Counted from the first letter of the stretch, positions 6,604 to 19,422 are shown. The stretch is 19,637 bases of DNA from JAVBLT01 sp031553315 (GCA_031553315.1 JAVBLT010000010.1:1-19637); one strand, 5' to 3'. The notes: generated from the letters alone by a model not told the origin. Program-made: numbers and translations.

Positions 6604-9600
6604 ATGGTTGACCAGCATGTGTTTGGCAAGTTGACGGCTGTGATTGAGCCGCCTGATCTGATCGAAATTCAGACCCAATCCTACAAGGATTTTCTTCAGG
6701 CAGGTTTCCAGCCTCTCAAACGCGAAGATAAAGGTTTGCAAGCAATTTTCCGCGAAGTGTTTCCCATTCAAAGTTACGATGGGCGGTATACCCTCGACTT
6801 TGTAAAGTATGATCTTGGCGAGCCCAAATCCTCTGCTTATGCCGCGCTGGCTGATGGTGCAACATACTCTGCTCCCCTGCACGCCACGTTCCGCCTGAAA
6901 GACGGCGACGAGGTCCGTGAAGACAACGTCTACATGGGCGAAATCCCTCTCATGACCCCCGACGGCGCGTTTATCATCAACGGCGCCGAGCGCGTGGTGG
7001 TCAGCCAGCTGCACCGTTCTCCCGGCATCTGCACGGAGAAGGCGCTGCACCCCAACGGCCAGGAGCTTTATTCCGTCCGCATCATTCCCGACCGCGGCTC
7101 CTGGATCGAAATTCAGTTTGACGCCAGCGACACGATGTGGGTCTATCTTGACCGCCGCCGCCGCCGCCGCAAGTTTCACGTGACCACTTTCCTCCGAGCC
7201 ATCGGCTACGGCTCGGATGAAGACATTCTCAAGCTCTATTACACCTTCGAATCGCTTCCCACGGATCAGCCCTGGGCCGACGATGTGCTTGAGAAGTATG
7301 TGCTTAAAGACGATTTGATCGATGTGGAATCCCACGCCGTTTTGGCCCGCCGCTACGACCCGATCACGCCCGCGCTCGTGGAGCAGGCCGGCCGCGCCAA
7401 CATCCGCGCGATCGAGGTGGTCAACAAGTCGTTCGACGACGGTGTGCTCCTCAAGACCATGAAGGCCGATGCCACGCGTAATGAGGAAGACGCTCTCAAG
7501 GACATCTACCACCGCCTGCGCCCCGGAGACCCCGTCACCCCGGCCAACGCGAAGCAGCTCATCAAGCGCCTTTTCTTCGATCCCCGCCGCTACGACCTGG
7601 GCAGCGTGGGCCGCTACAAGATCAACCAGCGCCTGGAGCTCACCGAGAAGGTGACCGAGGGCTTGCGCACGCTGAGCGAAAGCGGCGTCGAAGTCGTCGA
7701 AGCCGTCCGCCTGTTGCTCAACATCCGCTCCGGCGTGCTGTATGTCGACGATATCGACCACTTGGGCAACCGCCGCATCCGCACCGCGGGCGAACTGCTC
7801 GAAAACCAGTGCCGCCTGGGCCTGGCCCGCACCGAGCGCCTGATCCGCGAACGCATGGCGGTCTTTGATCCCGCGACCGGCACCGGCGTGCTCTCGCCGA
7901 TGCGCCTGGTGACCTCGAAATCGCTCTCCGCCGTGATCCAGGATTTCTTCGGCCGCAGCCAGCTGAGCCAGTTCATGGACATGACCAACCCGCTCAGCGG
8001 CCTCGCCCACAAACGCCGCCTCTCGGCGCTCGGCCCCGGCGGTCTCAGCCGCGAACGGGCCGGCTTTGAAGTGCGCGACGTCCACTCCTCCCACTATGGC
8101 CGCATCTGCCCGATTGAAACGCCTGAAGGCCCCAACATCGGCCTGATTTCCTCGCTGGGCATCTACGCGCGCATCAACACCTACGGCTTCATCGAAACCC
8201 CGTATCGCGTGGTGAAAAAGGGCCGCGTGACCGACGAAGTCCGCTACATGTCCGCCGACGAAGAGGAGCGCTACGTCATCGCGCAGGCCAACGCCGTGCT
8301 CGACGACAAAGGCCGCTTCACCGATGACCGCGTCAGCGTCCGCACCAAGGGCGACTTCGCCGAAGCCGCCCCCTCCGACATCCAGTTTATGGACGTTTCC
8401 CCCATGCAGGTGGTCTCGATCGCCGCCGGCCTCATTCCCTTCCTGGAACACGACGACGCCAACCGCGCGCTCATGGGCGCCAACATGATGCGCCAGGGCG
8501 TGCCGCTGATGAAGACCGAGCGCCCCCTCGTGGGCACCGGCCTCGAAGGCCGCGCCGCTTCCGACTCCTGCGTCACCGTCGTCGCCGAGGAAGACGGGAT
8601 CGTGGCTTACGTTTCGGCGACCGAGATCGTGGTTTCCGCCGACGGCAGGTTCAACGCCCGCATCCGCAAGGGCGACAAGGTGAAAGGCGCCCAGCGCTAC
8701 ACCCTCCAGAAATTCCGCCGCTCCAACGCCGGCACCTGCTTCAACCAGAAGCCCATCGTTTCGGTCGGCCAGAAGGTGAAGAAAGGCGAGGCGCTGGCCG
8801 ACGGCCCCGCCACCGATCAGGGCCTTCTCGCCCTGGGCAAGAACCTCCTCGTGGCGTTCATGCCCTGGCGCGGCTTCAACTTCGAAGACGCGATTCTCAT
8901 CAACGAGCGCTGCGTGGCCAACGACACCTTCACCTCGGTTCACATTGAAGATTTCGAAGTCGGCGCCCGCGACACCAAGCTCGGCCCCGAAGAAATCACC
9001 CGCGACATTCCCAACGTCGGCGAAGACGCGCTCAAGAACCTCGGCTCCGACGGCGTGGTCCGCATCGGCGCGGAAGTGAAACCCGGCGACATTCTGGTGG
9101 GTAAAATCACCCCCAAGAGCGAAACCGAGCTCGCCCCCGAAGAACGCCTCCTGCGCGCCATCTTCGGCGAAAAAGCCGCCGACGTGCGCGACACCTCGCT
9201 GACCGTGCCCTCCGGCACACACGGCATCGTCATGGACGTCAAAGTCACCTCCTCCGGCGAAGCCGGCGGCCTCGGCCTTCTGGCCCGCTCGCCCCGCCGC
9301 GCCGACGTGGAAGCGGAAGACGACGAATCGCAGAACGACGCCAACGAAATCGAACCCGAGCTCAACGAAGAAGAACAAGGCGGCTCCGACGAAGAGCCCA
9401 GCGTCGACGACTATCTCGACATTCCCAGCCGTTCCGAGCCCGAAGCCCCCGACCTGCGCGCCCTCGAGGAAGAGCGCAAACGCCGCCTCGCCGAGCTCGA
9501 AGACGAACTCACCCGCGCCCTCAGCAACATCCTCCTCGGCGAGAAAATCCCGCTCGACGTGCTCGACGTGAAGACCGGCGAGATCATCATCCCCGCCAAC

Positions 9601-10605
9601 CGCAAGATCACCAAGACCCTGCTCGCCCGCCTCGCCTCCGCGCACGACCATGTGCAGATCGAGAACAGCCCCATCCAGCAGAAGATCGACGAGATCCTCG
9701 ACACGTTCAAGCCCCGCTTCGCCGAAATCGAGGAAAAGACCTCCAACACCTTTGGCGTCGATCTCGATTTCCCGACCGATGAAGGCGGCGTGGTCAAACA
9801 GGTGCGCGTGTACATCGCCGAGAAAAAGAACCTCTCCGTGGGCGACAAGCTCGCGGGCCGCCACGGCAACAAAGGCGTGATCTCCCGCATCATGCCCGAT
9901 TGCGACATGCCCTTCCTGCCCGACGGCCGCTCGGTCGACATCGTGCTCAACCCCCTCGGCGTGCCCTCGCGCATGAACCTGGGGCAGCTCTTCGAGACCG
10001 TCCTCGGCTGCGCCTGCAAAGAGCTCGGCATGCACGCCACCACCCCCGTGTTCGACGGCTGCTCCGAAGGCGAAGTCGATGAACTCCTCGCCAAAGCCCG
10101 CAAACATCAGGAAGACACCCCCGGCCAGGTCCCCTGGATCAGCGCCGACGGCAAGACCCAGCTCTTCGACGGCCGCTCCGGCGACGCCTTCGATCAGCGC
10201 GTCGTGGTCGGTCAGATCTACATGCTCAAGCTTCACCACCTGGTGACCGACAAGATCCACGCCCGCGCCACCGGCCCTTATTCGCTCGTGACCCAGCAGC
10301 CGCTGGGCGGCAAAGCGCAATACGGCGGCCAGCGCATGGGTGAAATGGAAGTGTGGGCGCTGGAAGCCTACGGCGTGGCCTATGCGCTCCAGGAGCTCCT
10401 CACCGTCAAGTCCGACGACGTCACCGGCCGCACCCGCATTTACGAAGCCATCGTCAAAGGCCAAAACACCCTTGACGCCGGCATGCCCGAGTCATTCTCG
10501 GTGCTCATGAGCGAGCTGCGCGGCCTGTGCCTCGACATGAAGCTCCTCGGCGACCGCCTGAAATCCGAAGCCGTCGGCGTCGTCGACGATTCCCAGAAGA
10601 TCTGA
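6604..10605 (+). CDS. rpoB: DNA-directed RNA polymerase subunit beta
   Basis: The 1333-aa beta subunit, of normal length (E. coli 1342). Landmarks are GEIPLMTPDGAFIINGAERV, the rifampicin region FFGRSQLSQFMD through HKRRLSALGPGG with D, H and S intact at the classic resistance positions, CPIETPEGPNIGLI, LLVAFMPWRGFNFEDAI, GDKLAGRHGNKGVIS and GGQRMGEMEVWALEAYG. Residues about 900-952 form a strongly acidic, low-complexity stretch within the variable insertion between RDTSLTVPSG and VRVYIAEKK. The frame is open upstream to 6496 through the attenuator region, but GGAAGG (6591-6596) 7 nt before ATG 6604 and the family N-terminus (MVDQHVFGKL) place the start there. rpoC follows after 20 nt. Confidence 0.98.
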   Translation: MVDQHVFGKLTAVIEPPDLIEIQTQSYKDFLQAGFQPLKREDKGLQAIFREVFPIQSYDGRYTLDFVKYDLGEPKSSAYAALADGATYSAPLHATFRLKDGDEVREDNVYMGEIPLMTPDGAFIINGAERVVVSQLHRSPGICTEKALHPNGQELYSVRIIPDRGSWIEIQFDASDTMWVYLDRRRRRRKFHVTTFLRAIGYGSDEDILKLYYTFESLPTDQPWADDVLEKYVLKDDLIDVESHAVLARRYDPITPALVEQAGRANIRAIEVVNKSFDDGVLLKTMKADATRNEEDALKDIYHRLRPGDPVTPANAKQLIKRLFFDPRRYDLGSVGRYKINQRLELTEKVTEGLRTLSESGVEVVEAVRLLLNIRSGVLYVDDIDHLGNRRIRTAGELLENQCRLGLARTERLIRERMAVFDPATGTGVLSPMRLVTSKSLSAVIQDFFGRSQLSQFMDMTNPLSGLAHKRRLSALGPGGLSRERAGFEVRDVHSSHYGRICPIETPEGPNIGLISSLGIYARINTYGFIETPYRVVKKGRVTDEVRYMSADEEERYVIAQANAVLDDKGRFTDDRVSVRTKGDFAEAAPSDIQFMDVSPMQVVSIAAGLIPFLEHDDANRALMGANMMRQGVPLMKTERPLVGTGLEGRAASDSCVTVVAEEDGIVAYVSATEIVVSADGRFNARIRKGDKVKGAQRYTLQKFRRSNAGTCFNQKPIVSVGQKVKKGEALADGPATDQGLLALGKNLLVAFMPWRGFNFEDAILINERCVANDTFTSVHIEDFEVGARDTKLGPEEITRDIPNVGEDALKNLGSDGVVRIGAEVKPGDILVGKITPKSETELAPEERLLRAIFGEKAADVRDTSLTVPSGTHGIVMDVKVTSSGEAGGLGLLARSPRRADVEAEDDESQNDANEIEPELNEEEQGGSDEEPSVDDYLDIPSRSEPEAPDLRALEEERKRRLAELEDELTRALSNILLGEKIPLDVLDVKTGEIIIPANRKITKTLLARLASAHDHVQIENSPIQQKIDEILDTFKPRFAEIEEKTSNTFGVDLDFPTDEGGVVKQVRVYIAEKKNLSVGDKLAGRHGNKGVISRIMPDCDMPFLPDGRSVDIVLNPLGVPSRMNLGQLFETVLGCACKELGMHATTPVFDGCSEGEVDELLAKARKHQEDTPGQVPWISADGKTQLFDGRSGDAFDQRVVVGQIYMLKLHHLVTDKIHARATGPYSLVTQQPLGGKAQYGGQRMGEMEVWALEAYGVAYALQELLTVKSDDVTGRTRIYEAIVKGQNTLDAGMPESFSVLMSELRGLCLDMKLLGDRLKSEAVGVVDDSQKI

Positions 10606-10625
10606 GTCAGAACGGAGGTACCCCT

Positions 10626-14810
<4,185 letters not shown>

Positions 14811-14813
<3 letters not shown>

Positions 14814-14908
14814 AGCAGGTTTCGAATGAGATTTCCGGATTTTTCGGGTGAAGTTCAAAAACAAAAAGCACCGAGAAAAACCGGAACGCTCAATTCCAAC
14901 TTGCTCTA
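14811..14908 (+). repeat. Dispersed TA-ended repeat, copy 2 (complete)
   Basis: The 98-bp non-coding element has imperfect terminal inverted repeats: TAGAGCAGGTT (14811-14821) against AACTTGCTCTA (14898-14908), 10 of 11 bases matching. Segments 14811-14843 and 14846-14886 match copy 1 at 1-141 (minus strand) with one mismatch each. If the outer TA pairs are target duplications, it resembles a miniature Tc1/mariner or IS630-type element; this is inference. It begins on the rpoC stop codon and lies before the bidirectional terminator. Confidence 0.85.
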
Positions 14909-14927
14909 AGCCCCCCTTCGCGCCGAC

Positions 14928-14965
14928 AAAAAGCGGCAGGCCCTCACCGGCTTGCCGCTTTTTTT
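14928..14965. terminator. Bidirectional intrinsic terminator between rpoC and the sulfatase gene
   Basis: AAAAAGCGGCAGGCC (14928-14942) pairs with GGCTTGCCGCTTTTT (14949-14963), 15 bp with one G-U or mismatch and a 6-nt loop. Seven Ts follow the stem on the plus strand, and an A-run precedes it that serves as a T-tract on the minus strand. It can therefore stop transcription from both convergent genes. Confidence 0.92.
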
Positions 14966-15003
14966 GCGTGTGATTATAAAAACCGGAGGTCGGGAGGCGC
15001 CCC

Positions 15004-17052
15004 TTACCCGATTGCGATTTCGAAGGCGAGACCCGGCGCGGTGAGGTTCACCGTGCCGCCTGCGGCATAGAGGGTGGCGGGGTGGTAACCGGCTTCGAGG
15101 TTGATTTCAGCCGTCAGGCCGCCTGCGGCCTCGCCGCGCTCGGCGCCGAAGAGGAAGGCGCCGTGGAGGCGGAAATGGGCGCCGCCGGCGCCGTGAAGGC
15201 GGAAGGTGTAGGCGCCCGCCTGAGCCACATGGATGAAACCGCCGATGGCGTAGTCGGCCGTGGCGGGCAGAGTGAGAGCGCTGCCGTTGAGGGGCTGGCC
15301 GACGGGGCCGGCCTTGTTGCCCACGGGGCGGATGAGGGCCTGGGAGAAATCGGGGACCCAGGGGTAGGCGGCGGCGGGGCTGCGGTAGGTGACGACGGTG
15401 GTCTTGAGGTCGGCTTTGGCGATGTCGATCGCCGGCACGGGGGCATCGTCGTAAGGGCGCTTGGCGTCTTTGTCGGGGCGGCGGTGGCGAAGCAGCTCTT
15501 TCATCATGAACGCGGCCTGCCTGGCGTAGGCGGGATCGCCCGCGAGATCGGTGTCCTGATGGGGGTCTTTGACCACGTTGTAGAGGCGGATGGGGGTTTC
15601 GTGGCTCTTGATTTGGGTGCGGGTGGCCGCGTAGTCGCCCATGCGGAGCATTTGCTGCTGGCCGCGGATGGAGCCTTTGCGCGCCTGGAGCTCTTTCACG
15701 CCGGGCTGACCGTCGACCCCCACCGCGTATTCGCTGTAGATGACGGAGGGGCGCTGTTTGCCCGCGCCGGTGAGGGTGGGGGTGAGGCTGACGCCGTCGG
15801 AATGGGCGGGCGGGGGAAGGCCGGCGAGCATGGCGAAGGTGGGCATCCAATCCCAGAAGCCGGTGGGGGTGGCGCTGGTGGTGCCGGGGGCGATGGCGCC
15901 GGGCCAGCGGGCAAGGGCGGGTTCGCGCAGGCCGCCTTCGTAGCAATCGCGCTTGAAGCCGTCGAAGGGGCCGGCGGATTGGAAGTTGCGCGGGTCGGTG
16001 CCTTGCTCGGCGGCGGGGCCGTTGTCGGAAGTGAAGACCACGAGGGTGTTGCCGTCGATCTTCAGATCCTTGAGGAGCTGGAGGAGGTCGCCGAAGGCAT
16101 CGTCCATGCGGCGTATGCCGGTGGCGTAGCGGGCTTTGTTGTTTTGGAGCTTTCGGTAGTCGGGGTGGATCCAGGTGTTGCGCGCCTCGATGGGTTCGGG
16201 CTCAAGCGGCCATTGCGCGCCGCCGTTGAGGCCCTGGCCCTCGGGGTAGGGGCGGCCGGGCACGTGTATCTGGGCTTTGTGGGGCACATTGGCGCCCAGG
16301 CGGCCCGAACCGTGGATGGTGTTGATGGCGTAATACATGAAAAAGGGCTTGCCGGGCGTGTCGCGGCGGTGGTCGGTGATGTATTTTTTGGCGCGGGCGG
16401 TGAAAAGGTCGGTCGAGTAGATGCCTTCGGCGGTTTTTTGGGCGATCTCGCGGTCTTCGTGGATGCCCATGTAGAGTTTTTTCTGGTTTCCGAGGTAATC
16501 GTCGAAATGATAATACGTGTGGCCGGCGAGGTGGTAGAGAAAGCCGTAAAAGTGATCGAAGCCGCGGTCGAGCGGGTGGGCCTCGAGCGGAAAGCCCGAT
16601 TCGCCGCCGCCGCCGACACCCCATTTGCCGATGGCGTAGGTGGAGTAACCGGCGGCCTTGAGCACGCGGGCAAGGGTGAGATCGTCGGCAATCGGGCGGT
16701 CGAACTGATTGTTGCGCACCGAGCAGTGGCCTTGGGTGAGGCCGGTCAGGAGCGAAGCGCGTGAAGGCGCGCAAACGGGGCAGGGGGAGTAGTGGTCATG
16801 CAGGGTCAGACCCTCCGCGGCGGCGCGGTCGAAGTGAGGGGTGTGGATGCGGGGCTGCCCCTCGGGGCGGGCGTTTTGAAAGAGCCAGCCCATGTCGCCA
16901 AAGCCCACATCGTCGGAGAGAATGAAGATGATGTTGGGGCGCGAACCGAGCGCGCCGATTCCCGCGGGCGCGGCGGAGCCGCCTTTCGGGAGGAATGAAA
17001 GCGTGGCCGCGCCGAGGGCGGTCTGGAGAAAACGGCGGCGTGATAAAGTCAT
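15004..17052 (-). CDS. Tat-exported sulfatase with C-terminal beta-rich domain
   Basis: A predicted type I sulfatase that hydrolyses sulfate esters, likely on polysaccharides, outside the cytoplasm. The 682-aa product opens with a twin-arginine signal (SRRRFLQTALGAATLSFL). Metal-site aspartates are in LSDDVG (D47, D48). The C-x-P-S-R motif is C94-A-P-S-R98, whose cysteine would be converted to formylglycine by a maturase not present in this window. GKWGVGGG replaces the common GKWHLG, and TSDNG is the later metal motif. The last 120 or so residues (IGGFIHVAQAGAYTFRLHGA onward) look like a PA14-type beta-sandwich, perhaps for sugar binding; this is tentative. GAGG about 6 nt upstream supports the start. 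It is second in an operon, 24 nt after the DUF3472 gene. The substrate cannot be named. Confidence 0.93.
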   Translation of the reverse strand: MTLSRRRFLQTALGAATLSFLPKGGSAAPAGIGALGSRPNIIFILSDDVGFGDMGWLFQNARPEGQPRIHTPHFDRAAAEGLTLHDHYSPCPVCAPSRASLLTGLTQGHCSVRNNQFDRPIADDLTLARVLKAAGYSTYAIGKWGVGGGGESGFPLEAHPLDRGFDHFYGFLYHLAGHTYYHFDDYLGNQKKLYMGIHEDREIAQKTAEGIYSTDLFTARAKKYITDHRRDTPGKPFFMYYAINTIHGSGRLGANVPHKAQIHVPGRPYPEGQGLNGGAQWPLEPEPIEARNTWIHPDYRKLQNNKARYATGIRRMDDAFGDLLQLLKDLKIDGNTLVVFTSDNGPAAEQGTDPRNFQSAGPFDGFKRDCYEGGLREPALARWPGAIAPGTTSATPTGFWDWMPTFAMLAGLPPPAHSDGVSLTPTLTGAGKQRPSVIYSEYAVGVDGQPGVKELQARKGSIRGQQQMLRMGDYAATRTQIKSHETPIRLYNVVKDPHQDTDLAGDPAYARQAAFMMKELLRHRRPDKDAKRPYDDAPVPAIDIAKADLKTTVVTYRSPAAAYPWVPDFSQALIRPVGNKAGPVGQPLNGSALTLPATADYAIGGFIHVAQAGAYTFRLHGAGGAHFRLHGAFLFGAERGEAAGGLTAEINLEAGYHPATLYAAGGTVNLTAPGLAFEIAIG

Positions 17053-17076
17053 GAAAAACCTCGTGAAGGGAAGGAT

Positions 17077-17976
17077 TTATTTCGAAGGAGCCTGGAATTC
17101 CTTGCTCAACGCCTCGCGCAGCGCCACATCGCCGCGCGTCATCACGCTCCAGAGAGGCGCCGTCACATTTTTCGTCTCGCCGCCCGTCTGCAAAAAGAAA
17201 CCACCGCCGATCGGCCCCGCGTCGACCGTCATCGCCGGATTGCGATCGGCCGTGAATTGAGCCTTATCCGCCATGATCCAGCTCTTCTTATCCGGGTCAA
17301 ACGCCGCGAAATGGGTGAAATCCGCGCGGCGCACCTGCCCGGCCGATTCGTAATTGCGGCGGAAATCCTCCACAAAGCTGTACACCCCGCTCACCCGGGG
17401 TTTTCCCTTCACCGCCACCGTGCTGAACGTCGCCATCTTGAACCAGCTCTTCGTTTCATCGCGGTAAATCCAGCCCGTGAAGGCAATCCAGGGATCCCCC
17501 CCGCTCTCCGCGCTCACGCAGAAGCGGTAAGGCTGCCCCGGCTTCCAGTCGAAATCCATCATCGACTGACCGCCCGTGCCCTCGCCCCCGAAGCGCCGCG
17601 TCCGCACACCCTCGCCCGCATAAAGCTCCTTCGTGCGCGTATCCTCCGGCGACTTGTCCGGGTGAGCCTTGAAATCAAACGGATCGCCCGGCTCCCACAC
17701 CGAAAAAATCGCCACCTTGCGGCCATTGCCCTGCTCCTGAATCCCCATATAGCCGCCATTGAAACCAATCGCGCAAAAATAAGACCCCGGCGCACACTCC
17801 CGCACCGTCACCTCCCCATAGACAGCCTGCGCCGCCGGAATCTCCCGGTAACCCAGATGCACCGAGCGCGCCTGCCGCTTCGCCTCCATATCCAGCACCT
17901 CCTGAGGCACCTTCTCCCCAAACACACAGCCCAACCCGCAAACCAAAACCGCCATCGCCATACGCATCTTCATCAT
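17077..17976 (-). CDS. Exported DUF3472-domain protein
   Basis: A 299-aa protein with an N-terminal signal peptide (MKMRMAMAVLVCGLGCVFG). Cleavage near VFG-EK is likely; GLGC is only a poor lipobox. The body resembles DUF3472: an N-terminal strand region (VYGEVTVRECAPGSYFCAIG), then FNGGYMGIQEQGNGRKVAIF, FGGEGTGGQSMMDF and WKPGQPYRFCV. The molecular function of this domain is not known to me. It occurs in exported proteins of PVC bacteria, so with the adjacent sulfatase a role in glycan handling is plausible but inferred. GAGGAG (17987-17982) lies 5 nt before ATG 17976 and 8 nt before ATG 17973, so the second Met may be used. Its codons favour G at third positions, unlike the C-ending codons of the sulfatase in the same operon. 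Confidence 0.85.
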   Translation of the reverse strand: MMKMRMAMAVLVCGLGCVFGEKVPQEVLDMEAKRQARSVHLGYREIPAAQAVYGEVTVRECAPGSYFCAIGFNGGYMGIQEQGNGRKVAIFSVWEPGDPFDFKAHPDKSPEDTRTKELYAGEGVRTRRFGGEGTGGQSMMDFDWKPGQPYRFCVSAESGGDPWIAFTGWIYRDETKSWFKMATFSTVAVKGKPRVSGVYSFVEDFRRNYESAGQVRRADFTHFAAFDPDKKSWIMADKAQFTADRNPAMTVDAGPIGGGFFLQTGGETKNVTAPLWSVMTRGDVALREALSKEFQAPSK

Positions 17977-18011
17977 GCATTCTCCTCATTTAAAAACACA
18001 ATACGCCGCCT

Positions 18012-18040
18012 ACTATAACCGACCCGGGAGCCATTTTCAA
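18012..18040 (-). promoter_or_regulatory. Sigma70-type promoter for the DUF3472-sulfatase operon
   Basis: On the minus strand TTGAAA (18040-18035) and TATAGT (18017-18012) are separated by 17 nt, a near-consensus arrangement. The predicted start near 18005 leaves a leader of about 30 nt with the GAGGAG ribosome binding site. Confidence 0.75.
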
Positions 18041-18073
18041 ACCCGAAAACACCCCCTCCGAGAAAAATGACTC

Positions 18074-18098
18074 CACATGTGCACAAAAACATTGTTTT
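18074..18098. promoter_or_regulatory. Palindromes between divergent promoters, possible operator
   Basis: CACATGTG (18074-18081) is a perfect 8-bp palindrome, and AAAAC-ATT-GTTTT (18086-18098) has 5-bp arms. Both lie between the promoter of the DUF3472 operon and that of the recombinase. They could bind a regulator, but short palindromes also occur by chance in AT-rich spacers. Confidence 0.25.
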
Positions 18099-18100
18099 CC

Positions 18101-18130
18101 TTCACACTGTTCCTTTTTTTCAGCTATAAC
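18101..18130 (+). promoter_or_regulatory. Sigma70-type promoter for the tyrosine recombinase
   Basis: TTCACA (18101-18106) and TATAAC (18125-18130) each match consensus at five of six bases, with an 18-nt spacer that includes a T-run. Transcription would start near 18137, about 29 nt before ATG 18166. Confidence 0.6.
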
Positions 18131-18165
18131 TAACACCATTCACTAACCACCCGAAAGGCCCCCCC

Positions 18166-19422
18166 ATGACCCGAACCCACAAAGGCTGGCTCAGCCAGCG
18201 CAGCAAAGGAAAATACTACCCCGCCGAAACCCCCGGCATCAACGGCACCTTCTACCTCTGGCTCACCACCCCCGCCGGCCAGCACCCCGTGAACCTCCAC
18301 ACCACCGACCTCGCCACCGCCCGCCAGCGCGCCGCCCTCCTCACCCTCTCCCTCGAAACCCCCGCCACCCCCCGCGACCCCACAGCCTTCCTCAACGCCA
18401 TCCTCGACCTCGCCCAATGGGCCCGCACCCGCCTCGCCCAGAACCCCGCCGCAAAACCCCTCCCCTCACCCTTCCTTGACGACGTCTGGCCCCGCTTCGC
18501 CACCCTCTACGCCACCGGCCCCCACACCCTCACCGCCTACCGCCTCCACTGGCGCCGCTTCCAATCCTGGGCCACCCAAAACCGCCACACCACCTTTGCC
18601 GACATCACCCCCGCCGTCGCCCAAACCTACGCCACCCACCTCACCGCCCAAAAAACCTCCGCCCCGCGCGACATCCAAACCCTCCGCCGCATCCACCGCA
18701 CCCTCCTCCCCCAAGCCCCCAACCCCTTCGAAAATCTCCGCCTCCCCCCCCGCCCCTCCCCCGTCAACCGCAAATACCGCCGCCTCACCCACGACGAAAT
18801 CCTCCGCCTCGACACCTCCTTCGCCACCCACGCCCCCCATCCCGAATACCGCCTCGCCCTCCACCTCGCCTACACCTACGGCCTGCGCATCGGCTCCGTC
18901 GTCACCCTCACACGGGCCGACGTCAACCCCCGCCACCACACCATCTACCACATCCCCCCCAAGACCCGCCACCGCAAACCCCACCCCCTCGCCCTTCCCC
19001 TCACCCCCCCCATCCGCCAGCTCCTTCGCCACTGCCCCGCCCGCGGCCCCCTCCTCCCCAACCTCCACGCCCTCTACCAACACTCCCGCTCCCGCCTGGC
19101 CGACACCATCCACACCCTCTTCACCCACGCCCGCATCACCTCCGATCCCAGCGGCCACGCCAGCTTCCACTCCCTTCGCGCCACCTTCATCACCCTCATG
19201 GACGAAGCCAACGCCCCCTTCTCCGTGACCGACTCCATCACCGGCCACGCCCCCCAATCCATGCACCAGCGCTACTCCCAGCCCTCCCTTAAAATCAAGC
19301 TCCACTGGATGAACCTCGCCCTTCCCCCCCTCCCCCCCCTTCCCCCCCCAAAGGAACGCCCCGCAGCGATCCCCGTATTAAATCTATCTTCCCTTTTTCT
19401 TCCCCGTCCGAAAAAGACCTGA
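18166..19422 (+). CDS. Tyrosine recombinase / integrase
   Basis: A site-specific DNA recombinase of the phage-integrase/Xer superfamily, 418 aa. A SAM-like core-binding domain lies at about 103-195. The catalytic domain has R241 (YGLRIGS), a lysine in PKTRHRK (K266 or K271), H335-x-x-R338 (FHSLRATF), H361 (ITGHAP) and the nucleophile Y370 (HQRYSQ), so all catalytic residues appear present. The N-terminal 80 or so residues and a Pro-rich C-terminal tail (LPPLPPLPPPKERP) are additional. GAAAGG (18153-18158) 7 nt upstream supports ATG 18166. The coding strand is extremely rich in C and poor in G, with long C runs. No neighbouring att repeats, cargo genes or tRNA target are visible, so its substrate is unknown; an element-borne orphan is the likeliest reading, but a chromosomal Xer-like role is not excluded. 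Confidence 0.93.
   Translation: MTRTHKGWLSQRSKGKYYPAETPGINGTFYLWLTTPAGQHPVNLHTTDLATARQRAALLTLSLETPATPRDPTAFLNAILDLAQWARTRLAQNPAAKPLPSPFLDDVWPRFATLYATGPHTLTAYRLHWRRFQSWATQNRHTTFADITPAVAQTYATHLTAQKTSAPRDIQTLRRIHRTLLPQAPNPFENLRLPPRPSPVNRKYRRLTHDEILRLDTSFATHAPHPEYRLALHLAYTYGLRIGSVVTLTRADVNPRHHTIYHIPPKTRHRKPHPLALPLTPPIRQLLRHCPARGPLLPNLHALYQHSRSRLADTIHTLFTHARITSDPSGHASFHSLRATFITLMDEANAPFSVTDSITGHAPQSMHQRYSQPSLKIKLHWMNLALPPLPPLPPPKERPAAIPVLNLSSLFLPRPKKT

Noticed and set aside
7980..8035. Possible rifampicin-resistance substitutions
   Set aside because: The D, H and S residues at the classic resistance positions are the sensitive-type ones.
5869..10464. A 1531-codon open frame on the minus strand across rplJ, rplL and rpoB
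   Set aside because: It is antisense to three unmistakable genes. Its product is a low-complexity G/A/V/D/E/F mix, and the frame stays open because the sense genes avoid codons whose complement is a stop.
15082..16764. A 560-codon plus-strand frame across the sulfatase
   Set aside because: The minus-strand sulfatase has a Tat signal and catalytic motifs. The plus-strand product is repetitive Gly/Ala/Val and is a shadow.
17257..18018. A 253-codon basic plus-strand frame across the DUF3472 gene
   Set aside because: It is antisense to a gene with signal peptide, ribosome binding site and promoter. The product is Arg/His/Leu-rich without recognisable features, and its end runs over the minus-strand promoter.
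18466..19305. A Gly/Val-rich minus-strand frame inside the recombinase
   Set aside because: The plus strand encodes a complete catalytic residue set. The minus frame merely reflects the C-rich coding strand read in reverse.
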